Below are positions 62,568 through 64,000 of a stretch of 64,000 bases of DNA, in pieces. Numbering within the stretch: position 1 is the first letter of the stretch; each line of letters starts with the position of its first letter. The translations under genes were made by a program, and so were the position numbers. Under the pieces are notes generated by a model that was not told where the DNA came from, made no database searches, and was given only the letters and a program-made list of their open reading frames with translations. The stretch comes from Aureibaculum sp. 2308TA14-22 (GTDB lineage Bacteria > Bacteroidota > Bacteroidia > Flavobacteriales > Flavobacteriaceae). The stretch is from contig NZ_JBEWXT010000001.1 in assembly GCF_040538665.1 (NCBI RefSeq), positions 2,382,501 through 2,446,500 of the forward strand. The letters run 5' to 3'.

Positions 62568-64000
62568 TTAATAATGAATACCTGCAGAAATATCGTTATA
62601 TTGATTAGGGTTCAATCGCTTTCTCTTTTTATACTTAATCAAATTCAATGCCTCCTTAACCAATTCATTATCAGTTTTAGTATCGTTTAACATGACGCCC
62701 CTGTTTGCCGTTATATAATAGGGCTTTGTTTTTATGCTAGTATCTTTCTTTTCAAAAGCAATATAATACAACCAATCTGTGTTGCCATAATCATTCAGAT
62801 TTTTCAATTTGAAAAAATACACATCTATAGTTTTCTCATCAATTATTATCTTTTCTTTTTTAAAGAAAGAAATTTTATCTTTCTCTTTATCATAATAGGC
62901 AGTTGAAAATAACTTGGATTGAGCATATTTTTGTTGAAACTCTTCAGTTTCTAAAACTTTTGGCAATAGCTTGTTCACCTTCAGCTTATCAATCAAAACA
63001 CTAATATTTTCTATTTTACCGATCGTTTTGTCGTTCAATTTTTTTGGTATGGATAACCTTTCGGACTTTAACAATACATAGTAATCGCTCAAGGCATTTA
63101 CATCGTTACTTTCTAAAAGCTTAGAATAGAATTGTTTAATATTACTATCCTCTTTAAAAGGGTATAATAGATTAACATAATAGCCCAATAACGATTCAGT
63201 AGCGTTGGAATTGCTGTATGAATTTCGATCGGTAAGGCTTCGTTTTAATTCAATTTTAGCATCATTTAAAAGTTGTGCTTTGTATTTTTTATAAATTTTT
63301 GGTTTAATTAAACTACTATCTTTAAGTCTAGACAATAAGCTATAAATTGGTTTTTTATATTCTCTTATGCTAGAGTATTTTAAAAGCTCTGGAAACAATT
63401 TCTTTTTTAAACGTAAAGAATCTTTTTTATACGGGCTATCAAAAATAGTATTCATTGAATAATTACCTATTGGAAAATCTTTCTCCAATAAATCCAATAC
63501 CAACTGATATGATTCACTGTTTTTCTTATCGATTAATGCTTTTATAATATCAATCTGCGTTTCCGGTTCGCTATATGATTCTATGTATAACTGCTTTAAA
63601 AATGGTGATGTTTTTTCACTTTTTAAGTCCGACAATTCACGTATAATATATCCTTTAGCATATTTTTCGTCTTTAGAGAATTTATATGTTTTTAACATAG
63701 AAATCATTGCATCAACATCTTTTTCTGTAAAATTTATCAGATAATGAGCATTGTCGGCAATGCTATCCTTATTTTTAAGTGCTTTAAAATAATCGCCAAC
63801 TTTATTTTCAAAAACGTCCTTGCCTAAAAGTGTATCTAAAGGGATAAATGTATTGTAAAAAGTTTCAACGAATTTTGAGGAAGTGCTTAAACTGTCTTCC
63901 ATAGTTTTCAGTTCAAACAATACTCCTTTTTTAAGTATGTTTTTTATTCTAACACGTTTTGCACTTAAACTGTCTTTTGCCAAAAAAGAATAGGTATAAA
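62568..64000 (-). CDS. Large protein of unknown function, C-terminal part (5' end beyond the window)
   Basis: The frame is open to the right edge (residues read YTYSFLAKDSLSAKR before the first candidate start), so the N-terminus is missing. About 477 residues are visible. They are Lys/Leu/Ser/Asp-rich and helical, with a pattern of paired helices (LIDKKNSESYQLVLDLLEKD, RLKDSSLIKPKIYKKYK) that resembles HEAT-like repeats. The last part has beta-type KTIDVYFFKLKNLNDYGNTD and WLYYIAFEKKDTSI. I do not recognise the family; the C-terminal portion of a large TraB/GumN-like exported protein is one possibility. Confidence 0.6.
   Translation of the reverse strand, partial: YTYSFLAKDSLSAKRVRIKNILKKGVLFELKTMEDSLSTSSKFVETFYNTFIPLDTLLGKDVFENKVGDYFKALKNKDSIADNAHYLINFTEKDVDAMISMLKTYKFSKDEKYAKGYIIRELSDLKSEKTSPFLKQLYIESYSEPETQIDIIKALIDKKNSESYQLVLDLLEKDFPIGNYSMNTIFDSPYKKDSLRLKKKLFPELLKYSSIREYKKPIYSLLSRLKDSSLIKPKIYKKYKAQLLNDAKIELKRSLTDRNSYSNSNATESLLGYYVNLLYPFKEDSNIKQFYSKLLESNDVNALSDYYVLLKSERLSIPKKLNDKTIGKIENISVLIDKLKVNKLLPKVLETEEFQQKYAQSKLFSTAYYDKEKDKISFFKKEKIIIDEKTIDVYFFKLKNLNDYGNTDWLYYIAFEKKDTSIKTKPYYITANRGVMLNDTKTDNELVKEALNLIKYKKRKRLNPNQYNDISAGIHY

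Overview
The window is AT-rich chromosomal DNA from a member of the Bacteroidota, almost certainly family Flavobacteriaceae. Evidence for this: type IX secretion (T9SS) sorting domains of types B and C with a PorP/SprF partner; many Bacteroidetes-only families (DUF4834, DUF4870, DUF4919, DUF6048, DUF6452, YfhO, the 162-aa protein usually labelled 'ABC transporter ATPase'); promoters of the Bacteroidetes form TTG-N19-21-TAnnTTTG; almost no Shine-Dalgarno sequences; and frequent TTG starts. I see no rRNA, tRNA, CRISPR array, integrase or transposase.

Layout. 1-2.2 kb: a PadR regulator with a PspC-domain membrane protein (cut by the left edge) and a DUF4870 protein. 2.3-13 kb: coaD, the arginine/citrulline hydrolase ctlX, a DUF4919/GH53 galactanase pair, pyrG, envelope lipoproteins, a 2-oxoglutarate oxygenase, a SUI1-like factor, a nucleoside phosphorylase and a cytosolic THI5-like binding protein. 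13.3-21.4 kb: a TolB-like protein, a cyclophilin, guaB and ung, a MutS2-like ATPase, and OmpA and helix-hairpin-helix proteins. 21.4-31.1 kb: a long minus-strand run of PorP/SprF, a LamG T9SS-B surface protein, wecB, two glycosyltransferases, a methyltransferase, YfhO and DUF4834, that is, surface glycan assembly next to T9SS cargo. 31.2-37.8 kb: plus-strand housekeeping and envelope genes, including rsmE, BASS and PlsC, with a minus-strand YceI gene among them. 37.8-46.1 kb: a Kelch protein, a large SGNH/SASA esterase with a T9SS type C tail, and a GH3-beta-lactamase fusion. 46.1-51.7 kb: an exonuclease and odhB, separated by about 2.9 kb of accessory DNA. 51.7-60.8 kb: a heme operon hemA-hemCD-hemB-hemL-hemE-(three extra genes)-hemF, with a divergent AraC regulator upstream. 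60.9-64 kb: the AraC regulator, a TrmH methyltransferase, and a large protein cut by the right edge.

The most unusual stretch is 47.4-50.4 kb. It holds (a) a 682-aa protein with a PIN-like nuclease domain, a long coiled coil and two C-terminal membrane helices, which I cannot match to a described system, and (b) a small GIY-YIG endonuclease gene flanked by GC-rich palindromic repeats. This second element lies between the intact 3' end of odhB and a second, about 90% identical copy of the last 32 codons of odhB. The arrangement looks like a nuclease element that entered odhB just before its catalytic DHR motif while restoring the reading frame with its own copy of the tail.

Other regulatory structure: a 10-bp perfect inverted repeat ends directly at the guaB start codon; three nested inverted repeats lie between the cyclophilin gene and guaB; a 12-bp-stem hairpin lies between hemB and hemL; a palindrome precedes padR; and complete promoters precede pyrG, hemA, the YceI gene and the DUF4870 gene.
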